64,000 nt of DNA from Poronia punctata. Lineage: Eukaryota; Ascomycota; Sordariomycetes; Xylariales; Xylariaceae. Under the pieces are notes generated by a model, which worked only from the letters and a program-made list of their open reading frames with translations, did no database searches and was not told the origin of the DNA. Position numbers and translations under genes: made by a program. Below, one piece after another: positions 34,117 to 45,571 of this stretch (positions within the stretch are counted from its first letter, which is position 1; each line of letters opens with the position of its first letter). The stretch covers positions 119,408 through 183,407 of the forward strand of contig MU401517.1 of assembly GCA_022579005.1 (NCBI GenBank), in the 5' to 3' direction.

Positions 34117-36554
34117 TCAATGCATCTCCATGGCACGGCGGTTTCTCCCCTGGAGTTGACGGAACTTCTTGTCAAGCAGCTCGTGCTGTTTCTTGGCTTG
34201 CGCCCAGACCGTCTCGGCATCCTCAACCGACATGAGTGGCGTGCTGCCGATCGCCGGCGACGGTGCGTTCTCGGCATGGTCGTAACTCCCGTACACCGCG
34301 TCCGACGGGTTCCCGGCCGGCGACGCATTGTAGTCATCCGAAGCGCGGCCCGAGTATAGCTTCCGCTGATCTTCGGACCCGTCGGTCGGTGGGTAGATCC
34401 ATGGCGCCAGTTGCTGCAAGTTGACGTTCTTAGTGAAATTGGAACTCGCCCCCAACGCCTTATAACTGCCAAGATGCAGGGACGGCAAGACGTGCTGGTT
34501 GATGCAACTTATGGCTTCTTCCCGATGCATCTTGCTGACCGGATCGGTCGGGTAGTTGTTGGGGCCAAGCGGGAAGAAGGACGGCATCCCGTTCGGCACC
34601 GCTCGGTTCTTGACCAGGCTGAAGCCGCTCGCAGGTGCATAGCGGGGAGCCGAGAAGGCCGTCGGTCGGTCACTGTCGGCTCGGAGCCGGTCTTGGAGCT
34701 CCAAGAAGAGGTCAGCTTCTTCTGGCGTGAGGTTCAGTAAACAGTCTCCATTCGGCGTCAGAAGTACACTATGCCCGTTGACGACTTTGCGGACAGGCTG
34801 GAAGGCGCTGAGTTTCTCTTCGTCTTCTTTGGTCACAATCGATTTGAGCGTCGGCGGCAGAGAGACCACTTCACCCGCGTTGGCATCCCCATTGGCATCG
34901 AGACGATGTGTTGGTGGCTTGAAGAAGCTGAGTTCCTCCAGCTCCGGCAAGGTACCGTCGCGTCTCAACGCCGAGAAGACGTCCCGCAAAAGAGGAATCT
35001 CACCCACATCTTGCTCTACCGGCTGCTCCTGCGTCGTTTCGGGCGCGCGGTTGACATAATCCGGCGTCAGTACCGTCGTCTTAGTCGACTCGTTCAACTT
35101 AATAGACGTATCGACAGCGGCAGGGCTCTTCGGTGAGTCGGGCATAACCTTGCCCTTTTGCTCCTTTACTTTTGATGTCTCTGCCCCAGGCTGGCTGACC
35201 TTTAAATCCTTCCGGGAATCGCCATCGGCTGGCAGTTTGCCGTTTTCCTTCTTCAAAGTAGGTTTGTCCTCGGCAGGTTCAGAAGCGCCCGGTGTTGCTG
35301 GTCTGCTAGATGCTCTGCTCGCAGTCGTCGGCTTCTTTTCCTTCTTCTGCTTCTTCTTTCTGCCCACAATGGGCGCAATCTCGACTTCTGGTTCAAATGT
35401 TTTGACCTCGGCTACTTGGGCAGCCGCTCCCTTGGAGGCTTCTTTTCGTTGCTTGCGCTGCTGACTCTTGGTAGTGGAGCGGGCTGGCAGAGAACCAATC
35501 TTCGACGGTGGTGGTGAGCTAGTCCGAGATGCCGACACCGAGGCACTAACTATCGACGCAGTATCGGATACGATCTCACTTCCAGGCGTCATCGGTCGGT
35601 GGGCTGAGCTTGCTGCTGCAGCCGAACGGATAGACGTCACAGCGGGAGGCGCAATATTCGTTGTTGGGGCTTCAGTCTTGGGAGTTTGGACTAATCGAAG
35701 TGTCTTCGGGGCTGCTTTAGTCAACGGAGATGATACAGATGCTGTTGTCGGTGTCGGTAACGCCGAAGCCGCTCTGCTAGCCTGCTGGCCGGAAGCGCTA
35801 TCCTGGGCATCGACCTTGGCGCCTGTGGCTTGCTGTTGAGCCGGGGAAGGACCGGTGGCAGCGGCAATGTCTAAAATACCAGGCACGGGCCGCTTAGCTG
35901 ACCTTCCCGACTTGGTTTCAGTCACGGCCTTGTGCGAAGCATCGCCGCCAGTTTTCTTGCCAGAGGCCGTCTTGACAGCCTGCGCCGACTTTGAAGACGT
36001 AGGAGCGGCTACTTTGGAGGGCGTGGCCGTCCTCACCGAGTCGAGTGCGGGAAAATCTTCTTCCTGGAGCAGTTTCCCACTTGCTTGAGAAGACTGGGTG
36101 GCAATGTCTTGGGCTAGCCCTGATGCATTAGCTAATTCTTTAATGCTCCGTTTGGCATCGTTTTTGCTATCCTTTTTAGTGTCATGTGTTGTATCACTTT
36201 TAGTAGCATCCCTTTCCCCCGCAGAAGATCCTTGCTTGGCTTTGGCTGGGGTGGGCTTCACAGAAGCCTTGGGCGCTATTGGTGTGGCCGGCTGGAAGGC
36301 GGTAGTAACACCGGGCCGTCCTAGGTCCCCCCGGGACTGCGGTCTATCGAAGGACAGGGGGGTGTGGGTCCGCTCGGGTGAGAAAACTGGGGGATGTGCA
36401 TGGGCCAACCCGAGATCGAGACCCGGGGGTAGATGAGGTGGTGCGATATTGCCGGCACCCCCCAAGAAACCTAGAGACTCGGGCGGATCCGAATCATCCG
36501 AGACTAGCGCATCAACCGCGGACGAAGCTTCATCGAGAGGGATAAGGTCGTCGT
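34117..36554 (-). CDS. Probable C-terminal half of NOT4 (or separate low-complexity protein)
   Basis: Large minus-strand ORF with an acceptor (ACTCTAG) before 36554 and no ATG at its head, so an upstream exon is required. It opens with an acidic segment (DDLIPLDEASSAVDALVSDD) and PPHLPPGLDLGLAH, then a long Ala/Ser/Lys-rich disordered part. A more conserved end includes NGDCLLNLTPEEADLFLELQ and a final coiled coil (AETVWAQAKKQHELLDKKFR). Filamentous-ascomycete NOT4 proteins are, as I recall, often around 1,500 residues, with a similar C-terminus. A donor in the upstream NOT4 exon (GTGGGT at 37196) has matching phase 1, which would give a 642-bp intron, unusually long here. A missing small exon or an independent gene remains possible. 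Confidence 0.6.
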
Positions 36555-37143
36555 CTAGAGTAAAAATGCGTTAGCTTTCCATGGTTTTTAAAACGCTTAA
36601 ATCATGAAGGCTACATGTCTAAAGAGAAAATAAGCACAGATCACGTCGTAAGCTCCATCGTCGTCTTCCACATTATACAGGAAATTTTTGGTAGGTGAAA
36701 TGTGGGACTGCTATATTAGCTAGCCAGCTTCTCAGGCTCATTTCAGGGTGAGCTCTGGGCTAGCACTTCGTGTTAACGTACATGAGAAGTTTGTGGAAGA
36801 CGACGATGGCTTGCCTGGCGTGACCCATGAAACCGATTGCAAGTAACAAAGAGAAAAATGTCAAGTCTTGAGAGAATAGTAGCAGCCGCGGTCGATCAGC
36901 CCCCGTCGTTTCCAAAGAGCAAGTGGACGCCATGCAACCCTGATCCATCCGGGATCGCCATCCTTCTTGTGTGTGTGTGATGCTCGCTTTAAACAGATGT
37001 GGTGGAATGTTCCGATTATCTTCCATGTCCGAAAAAACCTAGACGCCTTGACGCACCTTTGCCGGAAAAGTCCAAAAACACGCGCGAAAAAGAATCAATG
37101 CGCCGACCGCCCATTACGTGCCACAAGCTCTATCACAAAACGA
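36555..37143. other. Gap between the two NOT4-type ORFs
   Basis: 590 bp: either an intron (perhaps with a small exon) or a short intergenic spacer. A minus-strand stretch near 36708-36650 reads SPTKNFLYNVEDDDGAYDV after an AATATAG acceptor-like site. It looks exonic, but its phase does not fit the 36554 acceptor by any donor I found. Confidence 0.4.
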
Positions 37144-39661
37144 CTACCATCGGTACCCGCCGCCTCCATACATGGTGTTGGGGTTGCTGTACCCACCTTG
37201 GGTTTGACCAGTGAAGAGACCCTGCCCGGCTCCCATACTGCTGCCCTGCTGCTGGTGATGCATCCGTGCCTGCAGTATACTCGGGTCCGCAAGATCTACT
37301 AAGCCACTCCCCCCAGAGGAGGAAGTGTTAGCGTGCCTCTGCTTCTTCCCCTTCTTCTTCTGCTTGGACCCGTAGTCCGGGAAAGCTCCAGGCTGGGAAG
37401 CATAGAGCGTTGCCAGGAGGTTGGGAGCCGGAGCAGGAGCGGAGGTGGACGGAAATTGGTTATGGAAGGACGAGGGAAACATGTACTCACGCTTAGCCTC
37501 GTGGGCCTGACTACCCACATTACCCCGAATCAAGGACTGTAGGATATCACTTGGATTGTTGGCCTTGGAGGCCGCACCGAAATTCGACGCACCAAACCCA
37601 TGTCCTTGTCCTTGTCCAAACATCCCTGCCCCAACAGGGGGCGTGCCGGTTGACTTGAGACCAGGCGGAGGTCCAGACACCGTCGTCGTGTATAACTGAC
37701 CGCCTGGTTGGCGGTATCCCGACGGCATCATCGACGACTGTTGAGCCATGTACCTGGGATCCGCTGTGGATTTCACATTGACAGAGCTAGCACTTGACTC
37801 GTTGGCGAAGTTGAAACGCGAATGCTGGCGACCGTGTCCCTGCCCTTGGAATAAAGTGGTCGGTTGGGATGTCTGTTGCGGCGAGATGCCCGGTGGCATC
37901 TGGTCTGCAAAGTTGCCTGGTGGTCGCACATACAACTGTTGCTGTTGCTGGGGAGTCAAGGTCCGATTTCCGATGGAGCCGACCGTGCTCGAAGCCTGCC
38001 CAAAGCCCGTCAAAGAGGGGCCAAAGAGGTCTGCAGACGATCCTCTTTGGATCGGTGCGGCTCGTCTCTGGTCATGACCAAGTACGCTCCGTGCTTGGTC
38101 TCGGTCTTCCGGTTCGCCTCCCAACGCTAAACTGCCACTCTCCAACTCTCCATCTGACTGGGTCAGGTTATCCGCCTGTTCGACTTCGGCTCCGTCACCA
38201 ATCCGGCTCTCGTCTTCGTCGCGCATTGCTCGTTTCCTCCAAGCTCCGTGAGGATCGAAGAATGGAGGGAACTCATCGCCGGGATCTGGACAGGGTTCAA
38301 ATACGCTTCGATTGAGACCGGCCAAAGTTCTGAAGAAGTAAGCAAAGTCATTAGGATCGGATCCCACGGGCGACTCGGATCTGTCGGTGGCAGAACCACT
38401 TGAAGGAGTGACAGAGCGTTGCTTCCCCGCTTTTCGACCCGAAGTTGAAGGTTCTTGAACACTGGGCGAATTAGTGGGTTCATGGCCAGATTCAAGTGTT
38501 GCAGGCAGTGACATTGAGATGGCAGGGCTCGATGCAGCACCGCTGGTGGCATGGCTACCTCGTCGACTGCGCTGCTGAGGATTCCGGGCCCAGTTCGCCG
38601 TGGCAGGCAAAGCAGGACCATCCCCAGTCTCAGAGCCCTCCTTACTAGATGAGCGGGCCATGGGCTGCGAGGTGGCCGATGGGGGTCCTCCAGGGACCTG
38701 CGGGCGCGCTACAGCGCGGGACGAGGCAGCAAGGGGCCGCTGTGTATGGACACTGTTTAACGACGACAGATCTTGACGGGAGTAGCTATCCTCTTCATCG
38801 CCGAGCTCATGCAAGAACATGCACTGTCTGTTGCCACACTGCTCATGCCGAAGCCAAGCTGAACAGTACTTGGTCGTCCCAAGTTGGGCCTTGAGAATGC
38901 GATCGCCGTTTTGAGAACCGTTGACTGCCGCTATACACTTGGCCGCATCTTCCTTTTTCTCAAAGGTGACATAGATCCCCAAGGACTGCTGTTGACCATC
39001 AGAAGACTTCCTGTTGCTAATTGAGATCTTCTGGATATTGCCGTATTGTCCAAAGAACTCTGGCCTTCGAAGAGTCTTGAGAAGCTCATCCTCACGAACT
39101 GTTGGCGTCAGGCCCGTCACATAAACGAGATTCTTCTGCACAACACGAACACCCTGGAGGTTTTTGCGATTCTCTTTCTCAGCTTCCCGCTTTTGAGCTT
39201 CCTTTTGCCGTTGCTCTGTTGCCCGCTTCTTCTGGTTCTTTTGAATATTGGCTCGAAACTCCGCTTCCCTGTGTGGTAGATTAGCAACTAGGTGTATTTT
39301 GCAGTGACTCGTAAGGGCATACTCTTCGCGTGTTACCACCTTCCATTTCACATCCTTGTCATCGTAAGGACGACGACACGCGGGGCATAAACCGTTCAGG
39401 TTGTTCTTCAGATTGTTGAAACAGAATTGGCAAATCTAGATCAACGAGGTGAGTATAACTGGATAGACTATACGTGAGGTTATTGTGGCCCATACCTGGT
39501 ACCCGCATGGACATGGTCGAAAGTTTCGGTCGGAAAGGTCGAACTCTTCGATGCAGAGGGGACTAAAACAATCATTAGCATGTAGCCAAATACTGAAGCA
39601 GACTGGATGCAACACACCAGGTATCCTCTTCATCATCAATAAAAGTATCCTGTGGCGCCAT
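37144..39661 (-). CDS. not4: NOT4, RING E3 ubiquitin ligase of the CCR4-NOT complex
   Basis: Ubiquitin ligase and RNA-binding subunit of CCR4-NOT, acting in mRNA decay and co-translational quality control. Exons: 39661-39618, 39562-39496, 39435-39323, 39268-37144, with introns of 55, 60 and 54 bp, giving 782 residues to the stop at 37144. The C4C4 RING starts at C15 (CPLCIEEFDLSDRNFRPC, then CGYQICQFC and LCPACRRPY), followed by a basic linker (EFRANIQKNQKKRATEQR). An RRM (NLVYVTGLTPTV, SLGIYVTFEKKEDAAKCI) and a CCCH-type finger (TKYCSAWLRHEQCGNRQC) complete the N-terminal module. The rest is Gln/Gly/Ser-rich. The frame ends MYGGGGYRW. It may instead splice from 37197 into the next ORF; the two ends could be isoforms. 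Confidence 0.9.
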
Positions 39662-40946
39662 TATGCTTTCGAGATGCCAAGCCTATGACGACCAGGTGGG
39701 ATTTATTAAAAATGTGGTCACGATTGTGCAGGATGCCAACGCGTCGGCAACGGGCGGGTCTCCTTTACGTCGTAAGATGTTTACAGGTAGGTAAGAAGGC
39801 TGGAGCGACGATTCGCGCGTTCTTCAAAGAACTGGATCCGATGTCAAATTATTGTCGTGGGTGACACATCAAGAGAAAGGGCTTGATGGATTGGGAAATG
39901 AACGCAGGATCTTGGGTATAGAACGCCGAGGACGACCGTAGAATGATGCACAGGACCGGTGCAATATTTCCTTTTCTGAATTGCCAACGAAAAAAAAACA
40001 CAATAGTTGACGTGGTAGAAGAATATTAGGTAGAAAACTGAGAATCGGACACCAGCTTGCAGAGGTTAAATAGATGGGGAGGGCGAAAAGATGTAGAGGA
40101 GAGGTTTAACTGCAATAACGCTGCAATGTCTGTCTTCTGGAAGAGTGGGACCGAGAGAAGAGAAGGAACTAACCTAACCTGTATTGTGCATTGGGCTGGT
40201 GAATTTGCACGCGTACAACAATACAAATCTAGTTCGGGTTAGAACGCCATACTAGGATTTTTAAGAATAAACTGGTTGGCTAGCTGAATAGATCACATGA
40301 TCTGGTCAAGCACACCTATTGAATTCCCATTTAGCAATTCAGCAGACTTTAATAGTACTTGTAGGTAGAATAGGACGTATTGTATGTAGCGTTATTACAA
40401 TGGTCTCTCTTCTACTTGTATTCAGCTTATTGACATGTGCAATGTTTATTCAGTCTTGTCCCTTTAGTGCAGGCCAGTACTGTATAGTGATACGGCTTAT
40501 TCAATCTATAATCCCTTGGTTTGTAGGTAGACAACCTAGAATTTGCCAGCTTATAGAAACATCATATAGCTTAAAGACCACAAGTCACATAGATCAGCAT
40601 TGTGGTACTGGATAACAAAGATGTCTACCTACTCATAGATACTCGTAGGTGTAAGTACCTTATGTATGTGGTTTTCAATTGTTATGTAAGAAAGCTGACT
40701 AACTTGTTTGGGTACTTGTTATTGCTCAAAGTACCCCAGGTACTCCTTCACTCTGGTAAAGTGAGCTGGTACCTACGACTTGGCGGAAGGTGCATTGAAT
40801 TCAACGTCCATCGATGATTGGTAGGCAAGCTACGACCTACTACCTCTCACTCGAGTCTGTGTTATCATACAGTCAATTCACTCACAATTGCACACAATCA
40901 ATTGGCCAACCCACCCCAACACCTCAACCCTCGAACCTCACCAGCC
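39662..40946. other. Divergent promoter region between NOT4 and the complex I gene
   Basis: 1.28 kb shared upstream region of two divergent housekeeping genes. No coding region recognised. TAGGTA words occur at 39786, 40363 and 40526, and ACGAGTA/TACTCGT at 40640. Confidence 0.5.
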
Positions 40947-41930
40947 ATGGCGACTAAGCTCTGCCGCAGCAGCAGAGCTTTCGCTACAGCTCTGCGGCCG
41001 GCGCAAAGTGCCCTCCAACCCCGAAATGAGCAGGCCGTGCGCTGCATTGCCTCGACGGCTCGCCAGAATGTCGCCATGCCCCGAGACATCAAGAACATGA
41101 GGCTCGCCCCTCGGGACACGCCCAAGGAGCTCAATGTCCCCGTTGTGAATCCTGCCGACAAGTATGCCACCAAGGCCGACGACCTGCACCGATATGGATC
41201 GTGGCTCATGGGTTGCATGCCCAAATATATTCAGCAATTTTCCGTCTGGAAGGACGAATTGGTTATTTACATCCCCCCTGCGGGCGTCATACCCGTTTTC
41301 TCTTTCCTCAAATGTACGCACCCCGAACTATATATCAGACGAATACAATCCCTCTGTCTGCCATCCGTCATGTTTTCTCTACGATGGGGGGAAACAACCT
41401 TTTACTGATCTGGAAGTATCACAGACAACACATCCGCCGAATTCACACAGGTCAGCACCGTCACGGCCGTCGACTTCCCGACCAAAGACCAGCGATTCGA
41501 GATCGTGTACAACCTCCTGAGCGTGCGTCACAATGCGCGAATCCGCGTCAAGACGTACGCGGACGAGGCGACTCCTGTACCCAGCATCACGCCCCTCTTT
41601 GACGGCGCCAACTGGTACGAACGCGAGGTGTACGATCTCTTTGGCGTCTTCTTTGTCGGCCACCCGGATCTCCGCCGTATCATGACCGATTACGGCTTTG
41701 AGGGCCATCCCTTACGCAAGGATTTCCCCCTGACCGGCTACACCGAGATCCGTTACGACGAGGAGAAGAAGCGCATCGTCACCGAATCCCTCGAGCTCAC
41801 CCAGGCCTTCCGCAACTTCGAGGGCGGCTCTAGTGCCTGGGAGCAGGTCGGTCCCGGCGCGGACCGCAAGCCAGAGAGCTTCAAGCTGCCTACGCCAAAA
41901 CCTGAGGAGAAGCCCGAGGAGAAGAAGTAG
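40947..41930 (+). CDS. nuo-31: Complex I 30.4 kDa subunit (NDUFS3/NuoC type)
   Basis: Mitochondrial inner-membrane NADH:ubiquinone oxidoreductase, peripheral-arm subunit. Two exons, 40947-41313 and 41425-41930, with a 111-bp intron, encode 290 residues. The N-terminus is a typical import presequence ([17 protein letters not shown]: basic, hydroxylated, no acids). The body holds the family block [16 protein letters not shown] then [20 protein letters not shown], then [20 protein letters not shown] and [14 protein letters not shown]. The tail is charged (PEEKPEEKK). An in-frame ATG at 40818 exists, but the 40947 ATG (CAGCCATGG) gives the presequence. The splice restores [16 protein letters not shown]. 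Confidence 0.95.
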
Positions 41931-42805
41931 TGAAGAAAAAACACGGATTCGCCACAAGAGGCGTGTATATAACCTGTGATACAACCCAAAGAGGAAGAAA
42001 ACAACGAATACATGTCCAGAGTCTGAGTGTATTGTTTACACGATTTTCATTTAGTCTGAAATTTCTTAACAAGTTTGGAACAATACCATTTCATGCAGCA
42101 CAAGTGCCTTGTCTGTTGTTCCGGGCGCCTTAGTAACTGAAGACCTGTGATATCAAATTGTGTGACAATATATGGACCGTATCTAGTAGTTCGATAACCC
42201 GCAGGTCTGGTCTCAGTACCTACCCTACCTACCCTACCTACCTATTGATTGTTGATTTCTGGGGCCTCATCACTCGATATCAAAATTAATAATCTTAGAA
42301 GCATGTGCAAAAAATATCCCGGCATCAGTGGGCACTTGCTATCAAATCTACCATGGGCGAGAAGAATGAGTTGTTCTGTTCTCATATCCTACTTTTACCT
42401 TGATCTGATAATGTAAAAGTCGGACGAATTTCATTAGGGGGCGAGGTGAGAGGTCAGAATCAATTTCTTTTTTACCACCAAGGGAGGGAAAGAATACACC
42501 ATAGGAAACTGGGGGAAATATTGTTGCGTGTATATATTGTCCTCAAGCGTCAGGTCACAACAGAGCTGTAAATTATAAGTGTATGCTGACCCAGTCTCCT
42601 TCCTATTCATTATATCCTTAGCTACCTAGAGGTCGAACACAAAGAAACGCCGTCATCAAGTACCTGATTTAGTATCTTAGTTGAAGTGTGGATTGCACGC
42701 ATTCTAAGTATCCCATCCCATCTGTAAAAAACCCATCTGTAAAAACAAGAAACGCCCTTAACCTAGCCCTGACCCCATCCCTGTCGTAAAATGTTGAATC
42801 AAAAA
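41931..42805. other. Convergent intergenic region
   Basis: 875 bp between converging 3' ends. No gene visible. It contains a TACC-rich run (42219-42245) and AT-rich 3' UTR-like sequence. Confidence 0.5.
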
Positions 42806-45571
42806 TCAATTTGAATCCTCGTCCGCCGAATCCCACACAATAGGTGGTGGTTCGGGGATCTCGTCATTTACCAAGCTATCCGGTAGAAGCTGACTCCTGG
42901 TCAGAAACTGGGAAGACCGAAGGGAGGAATGGTTTCGGCGTAGTGTTGTCGGACTAGAGTCGCTCGGTATCGGAATCGCTTGGGAACGAGTAACGCGACC
43001 TGATTTCTCAGGTGATATAGCCGGGCTGGACGACGACGCCTGACTCACCGTGGTCGCCTGGGAAAGCCGCACGAATGTGTTTCGATTTTGGCTTGGGAGT
43101 CTTGGCGAGTCCTGCTCTTGGTCTCGGTTGGATGATACGGTTGAGCGGATTGTGGGGAGAGCTGGTCTGACAAAGGGATTCTTCCCTGGGGTGTCCCTGG
43201 AAGCTGCGGGATCCACGCGTGGGGACTGGCTTGCCGGGACAACTTCATCCGTGGTGTCCACACGATGTTGGGTTGAGTAGTCAGCATCGCTCAGTAACTG
43301 TTCCTTGAGCTCTTGAGATTCTGATACCTCGGCCTCGGGACTGCTCCCCGGCCAGGCGGCCCCCCCAAACAAGGCACACCTCAGGTTGGCAGTAAGCTCG
43401 CCCACAACCGCTGGGGGTATGTACGTGTACTTCTGTGGCGCACCATTCACCCAGCCTTTTGTCTTCATCTCTTCCAACGAGACCGGATTGTTCAGTTCAT
43501 AGACCTCCAGTATCTCGTATGCATATTTAGCAGCCTTTTTGCCTTTGTTGAACTCGGCATTGCCCAGGCCTTTCTCGTCCTCAATCTGCCCTGGCGTCTT
43601 GGCATCGCCGAAAATACACATATACTTCAACTGTGACTCCGGTCTGGTAATGTAGATCCATATACGGGAGACTTCCGATGGGATTTTCCAGGCTCGGAAT
43701 TCGTGGTCTTTGCTACGGTCGAGGATTTTGGCTATATGCTCGGGGTGTAGTGAAACCATAATATCAGAATGAGGAGTCTGGGGCCCCATGGCGCGGATCG
43801 CATCTAGAGGTATACGCTGGCTTTCGGGACCCTGTGTATACAAGTAGTCTTGCGTTGGTAAGGATGTGGCTTCTGTGGTATTCTTGTCTTCAGCCTCGTC
43901 TGTTCGAGGTCGTTCCGGCGTCGGGGACCGCTCGTTTATCCGAAGCTGGACTGATGGAGGCTTAACTATAGCCTGTCTTGTCTGAGAAGCTCCTTGCACT
44001 TCTACTTCTGCCGTGTCATTCTGTTTTGACTCATGGCTGTCTTCTACAGACTGGTCCCCATCAGGCGTTCTTGAGGGCGCTTTTCCAGCTACACTGCCAC
44101 TTGGAGTCCCTGTTGACATAGTTGGTTCAGCTCCTAGTGTAGGTGAGGGCTGGCCGCCCGGGTCGGGGTCGATTTCTTGGCTCAAGTTAGGGGATTCTCC
44201 CGATGACACGAGCTTGCCATTTCGAAGCCGGGAATGGGCTGGTGAAAGAGTGACTGTCTCTGCCTCTGCCTCTTGCTCTTGCTCTTGTTCTTGCTCTTGT
44301 TCTTGCTCTTGTTCTTGCTCTCGTTCTAGCTCTTCCTCTTGTTCAGGTTCTTGCTCAGGCTCTTGCTCTTGCTCAGGTTCAGGTTGTTCGGATAGTGCGG
44401 GCATATGTACAAACCGACTAGGTGTTGGCGTTCCAGGTCCATTGTCATCCTCGGTTTCATATTCTGTCTCATCGAGGTCCTCGAGTTCCTCATCAGAATC
44501 AGGAACTTCTTGTAGTGGGCGTCGTCCGGTTGTCGGAGGTCTAGGCTTGGGGGACTTCGGTTTTGTTCTGCCAGGTGTGATATTCTCTTTATCTTCGGGC
44601 AAGGCAAATCGAAGCCTCTTTGACGGTGTAGCTTTGACAGTAGATTTCGGGGTTGGGGTCGGAGAACCATGAGTCGTACTATAAGAGTCTGGTATCACCG
44701 CACTCCTCGGTCGCTTCAGAGGTTCTTTCAGGATGGGCGAGGGGGCTGCGATGTTTGTGGATCTGGTACCTAACGGCGAGTGGGGCACGGGGCTATAGCG
44801 GAGCAACATGGGAGTTGCTGGTGATTGAGAAGATGGGATCTCTGTTTTCTTCTGCCGGCCAACCGGTGTAGTGGACTTGATCAAGCTGGGGACGGCAGAT
44901 CCGGTGCCGCCGGTGACCTCATTGGCAGCGGACTGCATCGGCTGTCTGCTAGGGGTCTGTACAAACAATTCGGGGGCCTCGTCATCTGTCATCTGCCCAA
45001 CGTCTTCATCGGCGTCCGAGTCCACGATCTCGAAAATCTCTCCACGGTTGGCGGGTACAGCCTGGACGTTGGGTTGTGCAGGCAACATCTGTGTTAGTGT
45101 CTGGGTGTGGAAGCTACTCGTCGGATCAGGACTAGGCGAATCCCCAAATGTTTTCCGTCTTTTAGAGCGCCGGGCTCTCTCCTCATCCATCAGTTCATCA
45201 CCAGCAGTTCTTCGCCTGTTGCCGTCGGCTTTCGGCTGAGTTTTTCGGATCGGTTGAGCTTTCCGAACCGGTTTGGGCGGCTCGACCTCCTCCACTTCCC
45301 CTTCCACTTCATATGGGTCTCCCACTTTGTTCTCCTCGTCCTTCCCGTCGTCGGTATGAGAATTAGCAAATTCTTGCATAGCAGAGGACGTGAAGTCCAT
45401 CTGAGTCAAAGTCTCCTGTCTCAACTTGCTAGCTGGTTTTGCCTTGCCGTAAGTCCTAGCCGACCGGCGGCGATGTGGAAATTCCCTCTGTCTCTGTTTT
45501 GGAGCGGCGACAGTGGATTTGTATACGCCATCTTCAACAGCCTTACCGCGAGACCGCGTCTGAGAAGGCAT
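42806..45571 (-). CDS. ASCH/PUA-like domain protein with long disordered regions
   Basis: 921 residues from the first ATG (MPSQTRSRGKAVEDG); probably nuclear, given basic clusters such as RARRSKRRKTF. Only about residues 600-730 look folded: MVSLHPEHIAKILDRSKDHE, FRAWKIPSEVSRIWIYITRP, YMCIFGDAKTPGQIEDEKGL and VYELNNPVSLEEM. The EFR-x-WxIP and IWIYITRPES pattern resembles ASCH (PUA-superfamily) domains, which bind RNA or modified bases; I infer that class and claim no activity. Two Thr-Gln-Met motifs (ETLTQMDF, QTLTQML) recur in the N-terminal part. A Glu/Gln alternating run (residues about 392-437) is encoded by CTTGCT-type repeats. The rest is Ser/Pro/Asp-rich and includes repeated SQ and TP sites. 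Confidence 0.7.
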   Translation of the reverse strand: MPSQTRSRGKAVEDGVYKSTVAAPKQRQREFPHRRRSARTYGKAKPASKLRQETLTQMDFTSSAMQEFANSHTDDGKDEENKVGDPYEVEGEVEEVEPPKPVRKAQPIRKTQPKADGNRRRTAGDELMDEERARRSKRRKTFGDSPSPDPTSSFHTQTLTQMLPAQPNVQAVPANRGEIFEIVDSDADEDVGQMTDDEAPELFVQTPSRQPMQSAANEVTGGTGSAVPSLIKSTTPVGRQKKTEIPSSQSPATPMLLRYSPVPHSPLGTRSTNIAAPSPILKEPLKRPRSAVIPDSYSTTHGSPTPTPKSTVKATPSKRLRFALPEDKENITPGRTKPKSPKPRPPTTGRRPLQEVPDSDEELEDLDETEYETEDDNGPGTPTPSRFVHMPALSEQPEPEQEQEPEQEPEQEEELEREQEQEQEQEQEQEQEQEAEAETVTLSPAHSRLRNGKLVSSGESPNLSQEIDPDPGGQPSPTLGAEPTMSTGTPSGSVAGKAPSRTPDGDQSVEDSHESKQNDTAEVEVQGASQTRQAIVKPPSVQLRINERSPTPERPRTDEAEDKNTTEATSLPTQDYLYTQGPESQRIPLDAIRAMGPQTPHSDIMVSLHPEHIAKILDRSKDHEFRAWKIPSEVSRIWIYITRPESQLKYMCIFGDAKTPGQIEDEKGLGNAEFNKGKKAAKYAYEILEVYELNNPVSLEEMKTKGWVNGAPQKYTYIPPAVVGELTANLRCALFGGAAWPGSSPEAEVSESQELKEQLLSDADYSTQHRVDTTDEVVPASQSPRVDPAASRDTPGKNPFVRPALPTIRSTVSSNRDQEQDSPRLPSQNRNTFVRLSQATTVSQASSSSPAISPEKSGRVTRSQAIPIPSDSSPTTLRRNHSSLRSSQFLTRSQLLPDSLVNDEIPEPPPIVWDSADEDSN

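Noticed and set aside
44013..44672. 219-codon plus-strand open frame, Cys/Ser-rich
   Set aside because: It is the antisense of the Glu/Gln repeat and flanking ASCH-protein codons; composition follows from the repeat.
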